Of a stretch of 64,000 nucleotides of DNA, positions 10,708 to 23,692 are shown piece by piece. The DNA is from Neostapfia colusana (lineage: Eukaryota; Streptophyta; Magnoliopsida; Poales; Poaceae): the NCBI GenBank assembly GCA_030760725.1, contig JASWHV010000001.1, positions 73,429,683 to 73,493,682 on the forward strand. The letters run 5' to 3'. The translations under genes and the position numbers were made by a program. The notes under the pieces were generated by a model, which ran no database searches, was not told the DNA's origin, and was given only the letters and a program-made list of their open reading frames with translations. Numbering within the stretch: the first letter of the stretch is position 1; each line of letters starts with the position of its first letter.

Positions 10708-13700
10708 TGTAACACCCGGTTTTTCCGAAGGACAACCAAGTGAATATCACATGTACGCCAGGATCATTTTCTCATACATGTGATGACAAATAGTGAAGCA
10801 TCATTTATTACAAGCTAAGTGTCGAATGTAAATAAGTCTTACATAGCAAATGTCTCGATGGACAATAATAAGTTCATCACAAGTAAATATACTAGCAGCG
10901 GAATGTTATTCTTGAGGGCTCCGTCACAGGCGTTGCCCGGGGACTCCATGAACCTAGAAACCTTCTTCGGGTCCAAAGTCTTGATCATTATACACCACCT
11001 CATTTTCTTGACCCGAGCAGCAATATAAACCAACAAATAGGCAAGGTTGAGTACCAATGGTACTCAGCCAGTGTGGGAAAGTTATGTCATGCATGGCTAG
11101 AGCAAGGATAGTTTGAACTCATGGTTAAAGCACTACGCAATCAATACCTATCACCTTAGCTTATTAAGCACCTACATTACTACACAGGTGAAATGGTCCC
11201 AATCTCCCATTCCATCATCATAATCAAATAACCATAACATCATTTCCAATGTTAAGCTCCCCGCTTAACATCCACAACTTCAAAATTCATCATCCTCTAA
11301 TCATGAATAAGTCCAAGCCGCTTTTGACCATGAGCACGGCTGTCATGACAGTTTTGACTCTGCAGAGTTTGCACCACTGTACCCACATGTAGTGATTTCA
11401 TCTCCCGTTGCCGGGTGGACTAAAAGAACCTCCATTATGCCAGTGGCCACAACTACATTCTCACTTTCCAGGTGTGTAGCCAGGAGATCACTACGAAGCC
11501 TTTAAAAAAGGGATTCCCGACGAGCGTGGGCCCACTGAGGTTTCACCCCTAACAGCATACAAGAGGCTCCAACCCTGCTGCAGTGGCCCCCTCTTGAGCC
11601 TTGCGGTTCATATGGTAGTCCAGCTGACACCTATTCCCCGCACCATCCAACACACCCATACTACGCCGGGGATACACCTAATTAATTGGCCAAGCTGCCC
11701 CATCTCAGCATGTGTTTGGCACTGTAAAGCTAGGTTACATGCTCCATGAACCGGTCCTTAGGATCCAGGCAAGTACTAAACACAAACCCGAGTCTCGTGC
11801 ACCCAGCACCAACCAAATCATCCAACTTGCCTTGATCCCTACCTCTACATAACTCATAATATCTCTTCAAGAGTATGGTAAATAAACTGATGATCTCATA
11901 TCCCAAATATCCCATTCTAAGCATGGCTAAGCATATGCATAATAATAAATGACATGATAAAATGAATCCCAACCCAAGCTACGAGGAAACAAGGTAATGC
12001 AATTCTAGGGAAACATCCTAGTATGGGTTTCATATTTTCATTTGACAATGCAAATAACTCTAGCTACACATCCTAGCATAGGATCAAAGTGGTCAACGAC
12101 ACTTGCCTCCTTCCTGCTGCTCTTGGAATGGGTAGTCCTGATCTTGAAAAGGAAGATCTTGCTCTGGAGCAGGTTCTACTCATACCATCACACATAGCAA
12201 AAGAAAACAACAAGTCATAAGACATAGTTCACACATCCACTTCATACAAACCACACATTCACATTTATGAAAGCCATTCACAAATTCTATGTGTTGTGGT
12301 TACTCTATGTGTGTTGATTTTTGGCTTACATGCACTTTTAAACATGTGTATATGATTTCTACTTTTGTATTCATATTCATGTTGGCATACTATATATGAA
12401 TTTCTAATTTAAATAAATCCCTTATATTTAATGGATACACATTTTAGCTACCAAGTATGCATGAAAGGTATTTTCCACTTCATATGTGTCTTCAAACCTT
12501 CTACCAACCCTAAACTGAATTCTTTGGATTTTGGAAACTTCATTTATCATTTTCTAGTTATTCCTAGCTAGTTTGCTATATTTTCAGATTTATTTCCTAT
12601 GCCTAAATGTGAACTTTATTATAAAAATAGTAAGACACCTCATCTAAACAGAATATGTTTTGGGTCTAAAATATATAATAATATATTTTTAAACTTCTCC
12701 TCTGATGTAAACTATTTTACATTTATTTTACTAATTTTCATAATTATTCTCTACTTAAAAATGTGTCCCTATAACTAATAAATGTGATTAATCAATTAAC
12801 AGATTCATTTCAGCCAAAAATCTATTTTTATCTATCTCCAAGGTTTTCTATGTACTGGGAAAGTTTTTAATTTGTCTTTGACAATATGTTTGTCCCACCT
12901 TTTAAATTTTAAATTACTAGCCACATATTCAAATTCCTAACTTTAATATTAAAATAGGGTTAAAAAGGTAAACTCACCCCACTACAGGGTCTATAATATT
13001 ATTTTAAGAATTTTCAGGGGTCTAGCTACACATAACAGAGGGGTTTTCCTAATTTTTATTAAGTCCAGGGGTCAAAACTGATTTTTAAATGAATTTACAT
13101 GATTTTCTGAAGTTCCAGGGGCTAGATCAGAAGTTTCCGGGGCTAGCTCTTATTTTCCGAGAACCCCAGGGGGTAGCGCGTAAGAATTCCAGTCTTTATA
13201 ACGCGGGGCTGATGTGGACCGTCCGATTTAAAACAGACGGCTGAGATTATAACATCGAACCGGTACGCGGGGATTTAAATTCGACCGTGCGATTTAAAAT
13301 AAACGGCGCACAAGCGGCCACGTCGCTCTGATCGAGCGCAGGCGGCGCTGCCCGGCGGCGCACGGCGGCGGGAGGCGGCGATCTCGCCGGAGAGTTTTGG
13401 ATCTTCGTCAATTCTTCCTAGAACTGTGATTTTATGGCATAGATCGGTAGAGGGGAGGTCGGGGATCTCACCTCGGGGGTTTTCTTGAGCTCGGATGTCC
13501 CGAAAAGCGATCGGCGACGAGGTCCGAGGTGAATTCACGGCGAGGCTCGTCGGCGCTGTGTTTGAACCGCAAGTCACCGAGTTTTCTGCACCTGCAAGGT
13601 TCCCCAGAGGCGGTGGATCAAGACCAGCGAGTTAGATCAGAATTCCCGAGCATAGATCGAGCAGAATTCGCCGGAGGGGCTCGGGTTTTCACCGGAGAGA

Positions 13701-14146
13701 AAATCGGCGGGTCGTGGGGGAAAACGGGATGATGCCGGGGTTTTTATAGACGGGGGAGGGCGGCGGGTTGTTTTAGATCGAGCTGGAGTCTTCGGGGTCC
13801 GGAAGTCGGCTGGGAACGCGGGATTTTCTGGTCGGTTTTGATTCGGGGTGAGAAGAGTCCGGCCGAGCGCTGGCACGAGCGCGAGGAGGAAGAAAGGTTG
13901 GCGGGCCCCGCGTGTCAGTGGGAAGAAGGGGCGGGCGCGCTGCTGCGGGCTGGCACGGGATGGGGTGGGCCGGCTGGTGGGTTTCGGCCCACTGGCCGGT
14001 TTTTTTCTGTTTTTCTTTTTCTTTTTCCATTTCTTTTCTGGTTTGAATTTGAATTTGAATTCCAACTAAGTTTGAATTTCTGCAGCCCATGCAATACGTC
14101 CAAAAATTTTTAAATTCCCCTCTTAACAGGATTTTGGGGTGTTACA
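10708..14146 (-). repeat. Element A 5' LTR
   Basis: A 3.44-kb LTR, TGTAACACCC to GGGTGTTACA on the plus strand, nearly the same as 1463-4892. The first 120 bases differ at about seven sites and the next 250 at about three. It drives transcription toward lower coordinates; the TATA box is at 13741-13749. No gene is seen inside it; overlapping small frames at 13275-14113 are low-complexity shadows. Confidence 0.93.
13741..13749 (-). promoter_or_regulatory. LTR TATA box (A, 5' LTR)
   Basis: CTATAAAAA on the minus strand, followed by AACCCCGGCATC. This is the copy that would start the full-length element RNA, about 3 kb upstream of ORF0. Position is conserved in all four A/B LTRs. Confidence 0.6.
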
Positions 14147-14151
14147 TCACT

Positions 14152-17085
14152 CTAACACGGCTAGCTACTAAAGACTCAAATGAAACCCTACTTTCTACTC
14201 TTCGAGTCTTCGACGCCGTTCTTCATCCTTTTCCTTTTTGAGAGTTTAGGTGTCCACCTTGGAAATAACCTGTGATTATGACCATCTCAGCTCATTAGTC
14301 TCTTAATCGTCCTCATCAATCATCCAAAACCCACGGGGATACCTATATGCACTTACACCTTACTCTCCGCTCGGTCTTATCTTGCTTGCCAAGTGTTCCA
14401 TTTGCTATCATTAACCGAGTAGTGTGCCTCTAGCCTATTCTGGCGAGCAGTTCCAACTACTCAACTTTACCGAATCCTACACTATCTTAGCATTGCAGTA
14501 GCTAATCAAGGTTTAAAAACCTATGCCCAAACCAGGGTTTTCTTGGCTATGCATTTGGGTTTTCAAACAAGACTCTAATGCATATATGAAGTGGATACTC
14601 AAAGTAAGTTCTCAAAACAGTAAAATTTATAAAAGGGTAATGCAAACCAGAGCTTGCCTTGCTGCTGTTGGTCGCATGCTAGCTGTTCCTGCGGAGTTAC
14701 GAAGTCTAAGACTTCTGGCTCCTCCTCAACCTTAGCGACTACACAAGATAAATATATGTATATGTCAATTTGAATGCATTTGAATTTGAAGTTGAATTTG
14801 TTAAGACCATAAGTACTGCTAGACAGGCCCAATGACTATGAAATGTTTACTGTGGCTTGGATACAAACTAAACAGAGATTTGGCCAAGTTTCATTTGCAG
14901 CAAAGCTCATTTGAGCTCTCCACAAATAAATGTGTTTTTCGCCTTAATTGGAGCTCTTAGGGTGTTCTAGGGATTTTCATTGTGCAAACCATGACTTTCT
15001 GGAAACTAGATTTACAGAGGGTTATAATGGAATAGGGTTCAATTAATTTGAAGATACCTAGACAAAGATATGAGCTAAACAAGTTCAGAGAAAATCTGAA
15101 AAATATTTCTGGACATTTTTTCATTTTCTGTGGAACAGTTGCATTAATCACACCGAGGAGGATCAAACTAGATCAAATGGATCTGAAATTTTTATGTTAG
15201 CTCAGGAATATTATGATGAACATACTGGCCAAATTTCAGAATTTTCAACCAAAGGGTTCTCCAGTTAAAATTCTAAACATTCTAAACTTTGAAGAATTAG
15301 TTCTGGAGAAATAAGGACTTTCATACAGTGAAACTTGATTCGTTGTAAAGTACTCAGAGAGCTGAATCAAACAAAATTTGATTAACTCGATTTGGAGTTT
15401 CCTAGACAATGTTATGTGGGTTTGAAGTTTGAACTAGAAACCGAAATTTGGGAAATGTTTATATCCCTGTCGGTGGGGCCACGTACAGTGCTTCTTCTAC
15501 CTCTCGCGCCCGCGCGCGCTCCCGTGCTGCCCCCTCACCGGAGCTCGATGAATCTCGTTACTCCAGCCACCTCTCGGCCTAAAACTCGCCGCCTGTGTGT
15601 TTGGGAGGGCGAGCAATCCGTCTGTGTCACGAGTGAGAGCTACCGGCGGCCAGAACACCGTCCGTGGCGTGCGGCGGCTTCGGTACAACTTCGGCGCTGT
15701 CGGCTGACTGACCTTACCCGCCAAAAGCTCGCTAAACAGCTTTAGAGCACCAGTGGACCTCGAGGATCATCGACATGGCTTTAAACTCGTTCGGGAATGG
15801 TTCCAACTAAGTTGTCACCGTGCGCCCAAGGGTGTTACTCGTGTTCGTGTTTGGAAAACTTGGATATGGCCTTCCTACGTGAAGTTTCAAGCTCCTCTGT
15901 GCGTGATTTGGTGAGCTAAGAACAAGAATTGAGATCGAATTTGCTAAACTCGTACCGAAAGGTCACCCTATCAGGTCCGAGAGTTGGGGTGGAGCAGCGT
16001 GGATGTTCTACGATGCTATAATTTGCTTTGATCGAGCGTGAAAGCCTCTGAGTTGGGCTGTCCATGAGAGCACCGAACGGCGGTGAGTTTCGGTTTGCCG
16101 CGCAATGGTTTGGGGCTGCTCGAGGAGCGGTGATTTTAGCTCGTACTTGTGGCTGGACGATCAAAGGAGATGTTGTGGTGTGGTTTAGCAGCTCGGAGGG
16201 AGTGTGGGGGCGGTGTTTGCCGGTTCCCCGATCAAAACCGAGGTAGCGACGGTGATGGCAGCGTTTCTTGCGCGAGGGAGCAGAGGAACGAGGATGACTG
16301 ATCTTTTGCCGGCTCGGGAGTGGAGATGAGGAGCTGGGCGAGCGTGCCAGCGCGGAGAAAACTGGAACCAGCTGCTGGCGCCGGCTTTGGCGTGGTGGCC
16401 ATCGCAGCACCGGCCCGAGAAACTGAGGAACCGAGTCCTCAGTCGGTTCTCTGCTTTGTGAGGCTGACATGAGGGCCCCACTCCCAATTTTAACATCCTA
16501 AATTCAATTTTCCCACTGCTCAAAAAAGTAGAGACCCTAATACCTTTTGTGAGTTGATCAAATTTCAAAATGGACACTTGACTTTGCAAAATTCAAAGTG
16601 TGATTTGATTTGATCAAATTTGCAGAAAATGTGAATCTGAAATTCAAATTTGATTTGAATTTAGCCACAATAGCCCATGTCAAGATTAACCCCAAATGGA
16701 GCGAAAATTAGTGTGTGAGCTCACAAAAATGTGCTGAGTGTGAATATGAATCCCACTTTTGAATTCATGGGGTGGAAGGAGTTTGAATTTGAATTTAAGT
16801 TCAAACTAGCCTCTTTCTAATTATACCCAAAAATACCTCAAAAAGGTTTTGGATTTTGGTGAGATTTGGCATGAGCGTTCCTAGCAAAGTTTGGGAGTTT
16901 ATCATATGTTCAGCCCCTATATGATGCATGTGAGAAATGCCACTTTTGCATTTTGTGAGTTTATCATCTAATGACCATGTTGATGGTGTTTACTTGCTCT
17001 TCAAATGTGTTCATAATCTTTCCTCAAATGAGGTGTGTCTGGTGTGATGAACACTTTGAGTGTATGCAGAACTTGAGCCCTTACA
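14152..17085 (-). repeat. Element C 3' LTR (interrupted by A)
   Basis: On the minus strand it begins TGTAAGGGCTCAAG right after a G-rich polypurine tract, so it is a 3' LTR. It shares blocks with the LTR of E in reverse: the stretch at about 14640-14700 (AATGCAAACC, GCCTTGCTGCTG) matches about 45165-45210. Its first 600 bases match the G LTR. The left part is displaced by the A insertion and may continue at 1262-1462. Its open frames (for example 15392-15745 and 15916-16470) overlap on both strands and are not supported as genes. With E's 3.7 kb as a guide, several hundred bases of its inner end are probably off the window. Confidence 0.75.
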
Positions 17086-17121
17086 TTCCCCCCCCCCTCA
17101 CAAAAATCTCGTCCCGAGATT
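17086..17121 (-). other. Element C polypurine tract and adjacent inverted repeat
   Basis: On the minus strand a G run of about 11 bases then AA abuts the LTR start. Just upstream, 17105-17121 is a perfect inverted repeat, AATCTCGTCCCGAGATT, with 7-base arms and a 3-base loop. The same pair is present in A, B, D and E. Confidence 0.8.
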
Positions 17122-17155
17122 ATAAGGTGAAAATGAGAGAGAGTACGGTGGAAAA

Positions 17156-17331
17156 TTACCGTATGTGCGGCGTTAAAAAGTCAGGGTAGTTAGCACGAAG
17201 AAAACCTTCGCTCTCCCATGTCGCTTCATCTACGGAGTGATTACTCCATAGAACCTTGTAGAACCACAACGTACGGTTGCGCATGGTTCTGGCCTTTTCA
17301 TCAATAATCTGAACCGGTTCTTCCCGATGAG
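17156..17331 (-). pseudogene. Element C chromodomain (end of pol), cut by B
   Basis: On the minus strand this codes for the C-terminal chromodomain of a pol protein: IIDEKARTMRNRTLWF, then WSNHSVDEATWESE and a final YPDFL, ending at a stop at 17156. It is clearly related to the tail of E (53250-53558). The upstream part of the same protein resumes at 29988, on the other side of B, with one shared copy of ATGAG. An open frame that runs on to 17374 is a false fusion into the B LTR. Confidence 0.85.
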
Positions 17332-20300
17332 TGTCACACCCGGTTTCTCCGAAGAACAACCGAGTGAATATCACATGTATGCCAGGATCATTTTCTCATA
17401 CATGTGATGACAAATAGTGAAGCATCATTTATTACAAGCCAGGTGTCGAATATAAATAAGTCTTACATAGCATATGTCTCTATGGACGATAATAAGTTCA
17501 TCACAAGTAAATAAACTAGCAGCGGAATATTATTCTCGTGGGCTCCGTCACAGGTGTTGCCCGGGGGACTCCATGAACCTAGAAACCTTCTTCGGGTCCA
17601 AAGTCTTGATCATTAAACACCACATCATTCTCTTGACCTGAGCAGCAATATAAACCAACAAATATGCAAGGTTGAGTACCGATGGTACTCAGCAAGTGTG
17701 GGAAAGTTATGTCATGCATGGCTAGAACAAGGAGAGGTTGAACTCATGGTTAAAGCGCTACGCAATTATTGCCTACCACCTTAGCTTATTAAGCACCTAC
17801 ATTACTACACAGGTGAAATGGTCCCAATCTCCCATCCCATCATCATAATCAAATAACCATAACATCATTTCCAATGTTAAGCTCCCCGCTTAACATCCAC
17901 AACCTCCAAGGTCATCATACTCTAATCATGAATAAGTCCAAGCCGCTCTTGACCGTGAGCACGGCTTTCATGACAGTTTTGACTCTGCAGAGTTTGCACC
18001 ACTGTACCCACATGTAGTGATTTCATCCCCCGTTGCCGGGTGGACTAAAAGAACCTCCATTATGCCAGTGGCTACGAACCACATTCACACTTCCCAGATA
18101 TGTTGCCAGGAGATCACTACGAAGCCTTTACAAAGAGATTCCCGACGAGCGTGGGCCCACTGAGGTTTCACCCCTAACAGCATACAAGAGGCTCCAACCC
18201 CGCTGCAGTGGCCCCCTCTTGAGCCTTGCGGTTCATATGGTAGTCCAGCTGACACCTACTCCCCGCACCATCCAACACACCCATACTACGCCGGGGATAC
18301 ACCTAATTAATTGGCCAATCTGTCCCATCTCAGCATGTGGTAGGCGTGGTAAAGCCAGGTTACATGCTCCATGAACCGGTCCTTAGGATCCAGGCATGTA
18401 CTAAACACAAACCCGAGTCTCGTGCACCCAGCACCAACCAAATTATCTAACTTGCCTTGATCCCTACCTCTACATAACTCATAATATCTCTTCAAGAGTA
18501 TGGTAAATAAACTGATGATCTCATATCCCAATTATCCCATTCTATGCATGGCTAAGCACAAGCATGTAAATAAATGATATGATAAAATAAATCCCAATCC
18601 CATGCTACAAGGAAAACAAGGTAATGCAATTCTAGGGAAACTTCCTAGCATGGGTTTCATATTTCCATTGACAATGGAAATAATTCTAACTACACATCCT
18701 AGTATAGGATCAAAGTGGTCAAGGACACTTGTCTTCTTCCTGCTGCTCTGGGAATGGAAAGTCTTGGTCTTGGAAGGGAAGAACTTGCTCTGGGGCAGGT
18801 TGTACTCATACCATCACACATAGCAAAAGAACACAACAATCCATAAGACATAGTTCACACTTTCACTTCATACAAACCAAACTTTCACACTTGTGAAAGT
18901 CATTCACACTTCTAAGGGTTGTGGTTACTCTATGTGTGGTGATTTTTGACCTTCATGCACTTTTAAACATATGTATATTATTTCTAACTTTTGTATTCAG
19001 ATTTTTGTTTGCACACGATATATAAATTCCTAATTTAAACAAATTCTTTAATACCCTCTTTAGCTATCAAGAGTGCATGCAAGGTAATTTCCTACTCTAA
19101 ATGGGTTTTCAGACCTTCTACCAACCCTAAGATGAATTCTTTGGATTTTGGAAACTTCATTTATCATTTTCTAGTTATTCATACCTAGCTTGCTATATTT
19201 TCAGATTTATTTCCTATGCCTATATGTGAACTTTATTATGAAAATAGTAAGACACCTCATCTAAACAGAATAGGTTCTGATATAAAATATTAAATAATAT
19301 ATTTTTGAACTTCTCCTCTGATGTGAACTAATTTAAATTTATTTTATCAATTTTCACAATTATTTCCTAGCCTAGAAATGTGTCTCTATAACTAATAAAT
19401 GTGAACAATCAATTAGACAGATTCATTTCAGCTAAAAATCTATTTTTATCTCACTCCAAAGTTTTCCAAGTGCTAGGAAAGTTTAAATTTGAATTTACAA
19501 TGTGTTTGTCCCATGTTTTAAATTTTAATTACTAATCACATATTCAAATTCCTAAATTTAATATCACATAGGGTTAAAAAGGTAAACTCACCCCACTACA
19601 GGGTCTATTATATTATTTCATAAATTTCCAGGGGTCTAACTACACATAACAGTTTTCCTAATTTTTATTAAGTCCAGGGGCTAAAACTGATTTTTAATTG
19701 AATTTACATGAATTTCTGAAGTTCCAGGGGCTAGATCAGAAGTTTCCGGGGCTAGCTCGTATTTTCCGAGAACCCCAGGGGGTAGCGCATAAGAATCCCG
19801 GTCTTTATAATGCGGGGCTGACGTGGACCGTCCGATTTAAAACAGACGGCTGAGATTATAACGTCGAACCGGTACGTGGGGATTTAAATTCTACCGTGCG
19901 ATTTAAAATAGACGGCCCTCAAGCGGCCACGTTGCTCTGATCGAGCGCGGGCGGCGCTGCCTGGCGGCGCGCGGCGGCGATCTCGCCGGAAAACTTCGGA
20001 TCTTCGTCAATTCTTCCTAAAACTGGGATTTCATGGCATAGATCGGTAGAGGGGAGTTCGGGGATCTCACCTCGGGGGTTTTCTTGAGCTCTGAGGTCCC
20101 GGAAGGCGGTCGGCGACGAGGTCCGAGCTGGAACAGCGGCGATGCTCGTCGGAGCTGTGTCTAGGGCGAAATCTACCGAGTTTTCTGCTCCTGCGTGATT
20201 CCCCGGAGGCGGTGGATCAAGATCAGCGCGTTAGATCAGAAATCCCGAGCGAAGATCGAGAGAAATTGGCCGGAGAAACTCTGGTTCTCACCGGGAGGAA

Positions 20301-20741
20301 AAACGGCTGATCGTGGGGGAAAAACGGGGCGATGCCGGCGTTTTTATAGACGGGGGAGGGCGGCGGGTTTGTTTAGATCGAGTTTGAGTCGTCTGGGACC
20401 GGGAGTTGAGCTGAGGGACGCGGAATTCCGGGTTGGTTACGATCGCGCGCGCGGAAGAGTCTGGCAGTTGGCGCGAGCAGGAGGTCGGGGATGACAGGCG
20501 GGCCCCGCATGTCAGTGAGAGGGAGAGGGGGCGCGTGGCTGCGGGCTGGCGCGGGGGTGGGCGGGCTGGCTGGTGGGTTTCGGCCCACTGGCCGAGGGGG
20601 TTTCTTTTTTCTTTTTCTTTTTCTTTTTCTTTTCTGTTTTGAGTTTAATTTGAATTCCAGTTTGAATTTGAATTTCTGCACCACATGCAATACGTCCAAA
20701 AATTTTTAAATTCCCCTCTTAACAGGTTTTGGGGTGTTACA
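17332..20741 (-). repeat. Element B 3' LTR
   Basis: A 3.41-kb LTR, TGTCACACCC to GGGTGTTACA, paired with 26562-29987. Compared with its partner it lacks a few bases, for example the GAGGGG found near 28880 and the GCGGGAG block near 29210. No gene was found inside; frames at 20195-20709 are shadows of each other. Confidence 0.93.
20341..20349 (-). promoter_or_regulatory. LTR TATA box (B, 3' LTR)
   Basis: CTATAAAAA on the minus strand at the position conserved in all A/B LTRs. A promoter in a 3' LTR may fire outward, here toward the C LTR and element A. Confidence 0.55.
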
Positions 20742-20779
20742 GCTCTACCCCCCTTAAAAGAAATCTCGTCCTCGAGATT
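20742..20779 (-). other. Element B polypurine tract and adjacent inverted repeat
   Basis: 20742-20760 is the polypurine tract (TTAAGGGGGGTAGAGC on the minus strand), touching the 3' LTR. 20762-20779 is AATCTCGTCCTCGAGATT, an inverted repeat with 7-base arms. Confidence 0.82.
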
Positions 20780-20786
20780 GGTGGTT

Positions 20787-21127
20787 CTAAGAAAACAATT
20801 CCGGAAACTGTGCCTTAAGCTCGTCTTCTCGCTCCCATGTGGCTTCCTCTTCCGAGTGATGCTTCCACTGCACCTTGCACATCCGGATTCTTTTATCTTT
20901 TGTGAGGCGTTCCATTGTCTCCAAAATCCTGGATGGTTCCTCGGCATAAGACAGATCCTCAGCTACGTCAACCTCATTCATGGGTAACATCTCTTCAGAT
21001 GTTCTCAGACATTTCTTGAGCTGTGACACATGGAATATGTCATGCACATCCGATAGGCGAGCCAGTAATTCTAGTTGATACGTCACTTCGCCTTTCCTCT
21101 GCAGAACTTGAAAGGGTCCGATGTACG
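20787..21127 (-). pseudogene. Element B integrase C-terminus with chromodomain
   Basis: A 99-residue frame from the integrase tail (YQLELLARLSDVHDIFHVS) through a chromodomain (KVQWKHHSEEEATWERE) to FPELFS and the stop at 20787. It is close to A at 4938-5318. It is out of frame with the rest of integrase because of a one-base deletion near 21127, in the GPY/F module, where A has one more T. Confidence 0.85.
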
Positions 21128-22098
21128 AGGTGATAACTTCCCTTTCACCTTGAACCGACGAAGTCCTCGGATAGGGGACACCTTGAGATAGACATAGTCC
21201 CCCACGTTGAAAATGAGCTCTCTTCTTCGTACACCGGCATAGCTCTTTTGTTGTGTCTGTGCTATCCTCAAGTTGTTGCGGATTTCCCTCACTTTCGCCT
21301 CGGCTTCCTGTAGTACCTCGGGTCCAAACACTTTACTTTCCCCTGTTTGGTTCCAAAATAGTGGAGTTCTACACTTCCTCCCGTACAAAGCTTCAAACGG
21401 TGATATCTTCATACTAGCCTGATAGCTGTTGTTATAGGAGAACTCCGCATACAGTAAGTTCTTATCCCAACTCTGATTGTTTTTGAGTGCACACGCTCTC
21501 AGCATATCCTCAAGGATCTGATTGGTTCTTTCCGTGTGCCCGTCAGTTTGGGGATGATAGGCAGAACTAAAATTCAGATGGGTTCCCATGGTTTCATGCA
21601 ACTTCTGCCAGAACATTGAGGTGAACTGTGTCCCCGATCCGACACTATCTTCTTTGGCACTCCATGGTAACACACAATCCTTGACATGTACAACTCCGCC
21701 AATTTGGATCCGCTGTAGTTTTCTTTCACGGGGATGAAATGAGCTACCTTGGTTAGCCTGTCGATGATGACCCATATCGAATCGTATCCTGATTGGGTCC
21801 TAGGCAATCCCACTATGAAATCCATACCGATTTCTTCCCATTTCCATTCATGCCCTTTGAGTGGTTGCAATAATCCCGCGGGTCGTTGATGTTCCGCTTT
21901 CACCAACTGACATGTGTCACATAGGACAACATGTTCCACGACATCTCGCTTCATTCCATACCACCAATACCTGCTCTTGAGGTCCTGGTACATCTTCGTA
22001 CTCCCAGGATGAATGGAATAGTAGGAATCATGAGCCTCCTTCAAAATCAATTCACGGATCTCCTTCACTTCAGGCATACAGATTCTTTCCCGTGCCAC
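21083..22098 (-). pseudogene. Element B integrase (zinc finger and DDE core), frameshifted
   Basis: Two overlapping frames, 21574-22098 and 21083-21775, together cover integrase. The first has the HHCC finger (EAHDSYYSIHPG ... LCDTC) and the first two catalytic aspartates (MDFIVGLP, VSDRG). The second continues from GTQFTSMFW through the glutamate region. There the motif reads PQTDGHTERTNQ, so the catalytic E is kept but Q is changed to H. They are offset by a one-base deletion near 21635. The protein would join viral DNA ends to the target; this copy cannot give it whole. Confidence 0.88.
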
Positions 22099-22673
22099 AC
22101 CGTACCTTGTTCATCCTCTCTGAAACCAGGGGCTTTATTTTCCTTGATGAGTTGTCTGATTTCTTGTATCTTCTCGTCATTCTTTTGACCATCGCGTATG
22201 TCTTTCTCTAGTGTGGAGTCCACTTCCATGGCGATGGCTTCACCACTATTCACCAGGCATAGATTGAGTCTTATAACATCGTCCTTCAATTCTGCAGGCA
22301 TGTCCTTCAAGCTCAACCTATTGACCTGCACTTTCCGGCTTAAAGCATCTGCCACGACGTTTGCTTTCCCAGGATGATAGTTGATGCCCACATCAAAGTC
22401 ATTGATTAGCTCTAACCATCCTCTTTGTCTGAGGTTGAGATCTGGCTGTGTGAAAATGTACTTTAAACTCTCATAATCCGTATATATCTCTGTCCTCTTC
22501 CCCACCAAGTAGTGCCGCCAAATTTTCAACGCGTGTACCACTGCGGCTAGTTCTAGGTCATGTGTAGGATAGTTCTTCTCGTGTTTCCGGAGCTGCCGGG
22601 ATGCATAAGCCACGACATGCCCTTCTTGCATGAGAACACATCCCAACCCGTTTCCAGAGGCATCGCAGTACAC
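22065..22673 (-). pseudogene. Element B RNase H and linker
   Basis: 202-residue frame starting at YCDASGNGLGC. It has the RNase H acidic residues (YCDASG, DLELAAV, VADALSR), but the third site reads YTDYESL where A has YTDHKSL. It then runs through the RNase H-integrase linker and loses frame near 22085 by a one-base deletion, where A has four T and B three. A one-base deletion near 22670 separates it from RT. Confidence 0.85.
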
Positions 22674-23278
22674 CGAAAGTTCTTCTGCATATCTGGCATA
22701 ACTAGCACTGGGGCTGTTGTCAATCTTTTCTTTAGCTCCTCAAGACTCGTCTCGCACTGTGGCGTCCATGTGAATGTGATTCCCTTCTCCAACAGTTTGG
22801 TGAGGGGTCTCGAGATCTTGGAGAATCCCTCAATGAATCGTCGATAGTATCCAGCCAATCCCAAGAAGCTTCGAACGTCCCCGACATTCTCAGGGGTCTT
22901 CCACTTCTGTATATCCTCTATCTTGGCGGGATCTACGGAGATTCCTCCCTCCGAGATTATATGTCCTAAGAAGGGAACTCTCTTCAGCCAAAACTCACAC
23001 TTGCTCAACATGGCATATAGTTGGTTTTCCCTCAGCTTCTGCAACACCAACCTTAGATGTTTCTCATGTTCCTCTTCATCTTTGGAGAAGACGAGAATGT
23101 CATCTATGGAAACCACCACAAATTTATCCAGATATTCCATGAATACCTTGTTCATGAGATACATGAAGTATACCGGGGCATTAGTTAGCCCGAAAGGCAT
23201 GACGGTGTATTCATACAGTCTGTAGCGAGATACGAAAGCTGTCTTTGGAATATCAGTTTGCCTTATCTTAAGTTGGTG
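22553..23278 (-). pseudogene. Element B reverse transcriptase, palm and thumb
   Basis: Open on the minus strand from just below the stop at 23279-23281. It contains MPFGLTNAPVYF, the catalytic SIDDILVFS (the F before IDD in A is S here), LGHIISEGG and SFLGLAGYYRR. After a one-base deletion near 22670 the last residues are out of frame. The upstream part of RT is at 23282-23692. Confidence 0.85.
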
Positions 23279-23281
23279 GTA

Positions 23282-23692
23282 TCATGACCTGAGATCAATT
23301 TTCGAGAACACACAAGCTCCCCTCAATTGATCAAACAAGTCTTCAATGCGGGGTAATGGGTACTTGTTCTTGATGGTTACTTCATTCAAGGCACGGTAGT
23401 CTACGCATAACCTTTGGGTTCCATCCTTCTTGGGCACAAATATCACTGGAGCTCCCCATGGTGCGGAACTAGGACGATTGTACCCCTTCTCTGTCAACTC
23501 TCTCAAATGATCCTTGAGTTCTCCCAGCTGCTTGGAGTCCATCCGATAAGGACTCTTGTATATCGGAGCTGTTCCAGGCACTAGTTCAATCGCGAATTCC
23601 ACTTCACGATCGGGAGGCATACCTGGCAACTCCTTCAGAAAAACGTCTGGATACTCCCTGATAATCCTGATCTCCTTCACTTTCACCTCAAC
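23282..23692 (-). pseudogene. Element B reverse transcriptase, N-terminal fingers
   Basis: A 134-residue frame between two nonsense codons. Upstream, TAA at 23693-23695 stands where A has CAA; downstream, TGA at 23279-23281 stands where A has GGG. It carries EYPDVF, MPPDREVEF, RPSSAPWGAPV, LCVDYRALNE and SKIDLRS, the first catalytic aspartate region. With these two stops the B gag-protease product would end before RT. Confidence 0.88.

Larger units (their letters stand above)
1463..14146 (-). mobile_element. Element A: Ty3/gypsy chromovirus retrotransposon
   Basis: Full-length LTR retrotransposon of about 12.7 kb on the minus strand. Both ends show TG...CA termini (TGTCACACCC to GGGTGTTACA on the plus strand) and are flanked by the five-base duplication TCACT (1458-1462 and 14147-14151). 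From 5' to 3' on the minus strand it has a 5' LTR, tRNA-Met primer site, ORF0, gag, protease, reverse transcriptase, RNase H, integrase, chromodomain, polypurine tract and 3' LTR. The reading frame is broken by stops and one frameshift, so it is non-autonomous now. It sits in the LTR of element C. The two LTRs look only a few percent different by eye, so it is one of the younger insertions. Confidence 0.95.

Noticed and set aside
17156..17374. A 72-codon frame starting in the B LTR
   Set aside because: It crosses the B insertion boundary at 17331/17332; the first codons are LTR sequence and only the rest is the C chromodomain.
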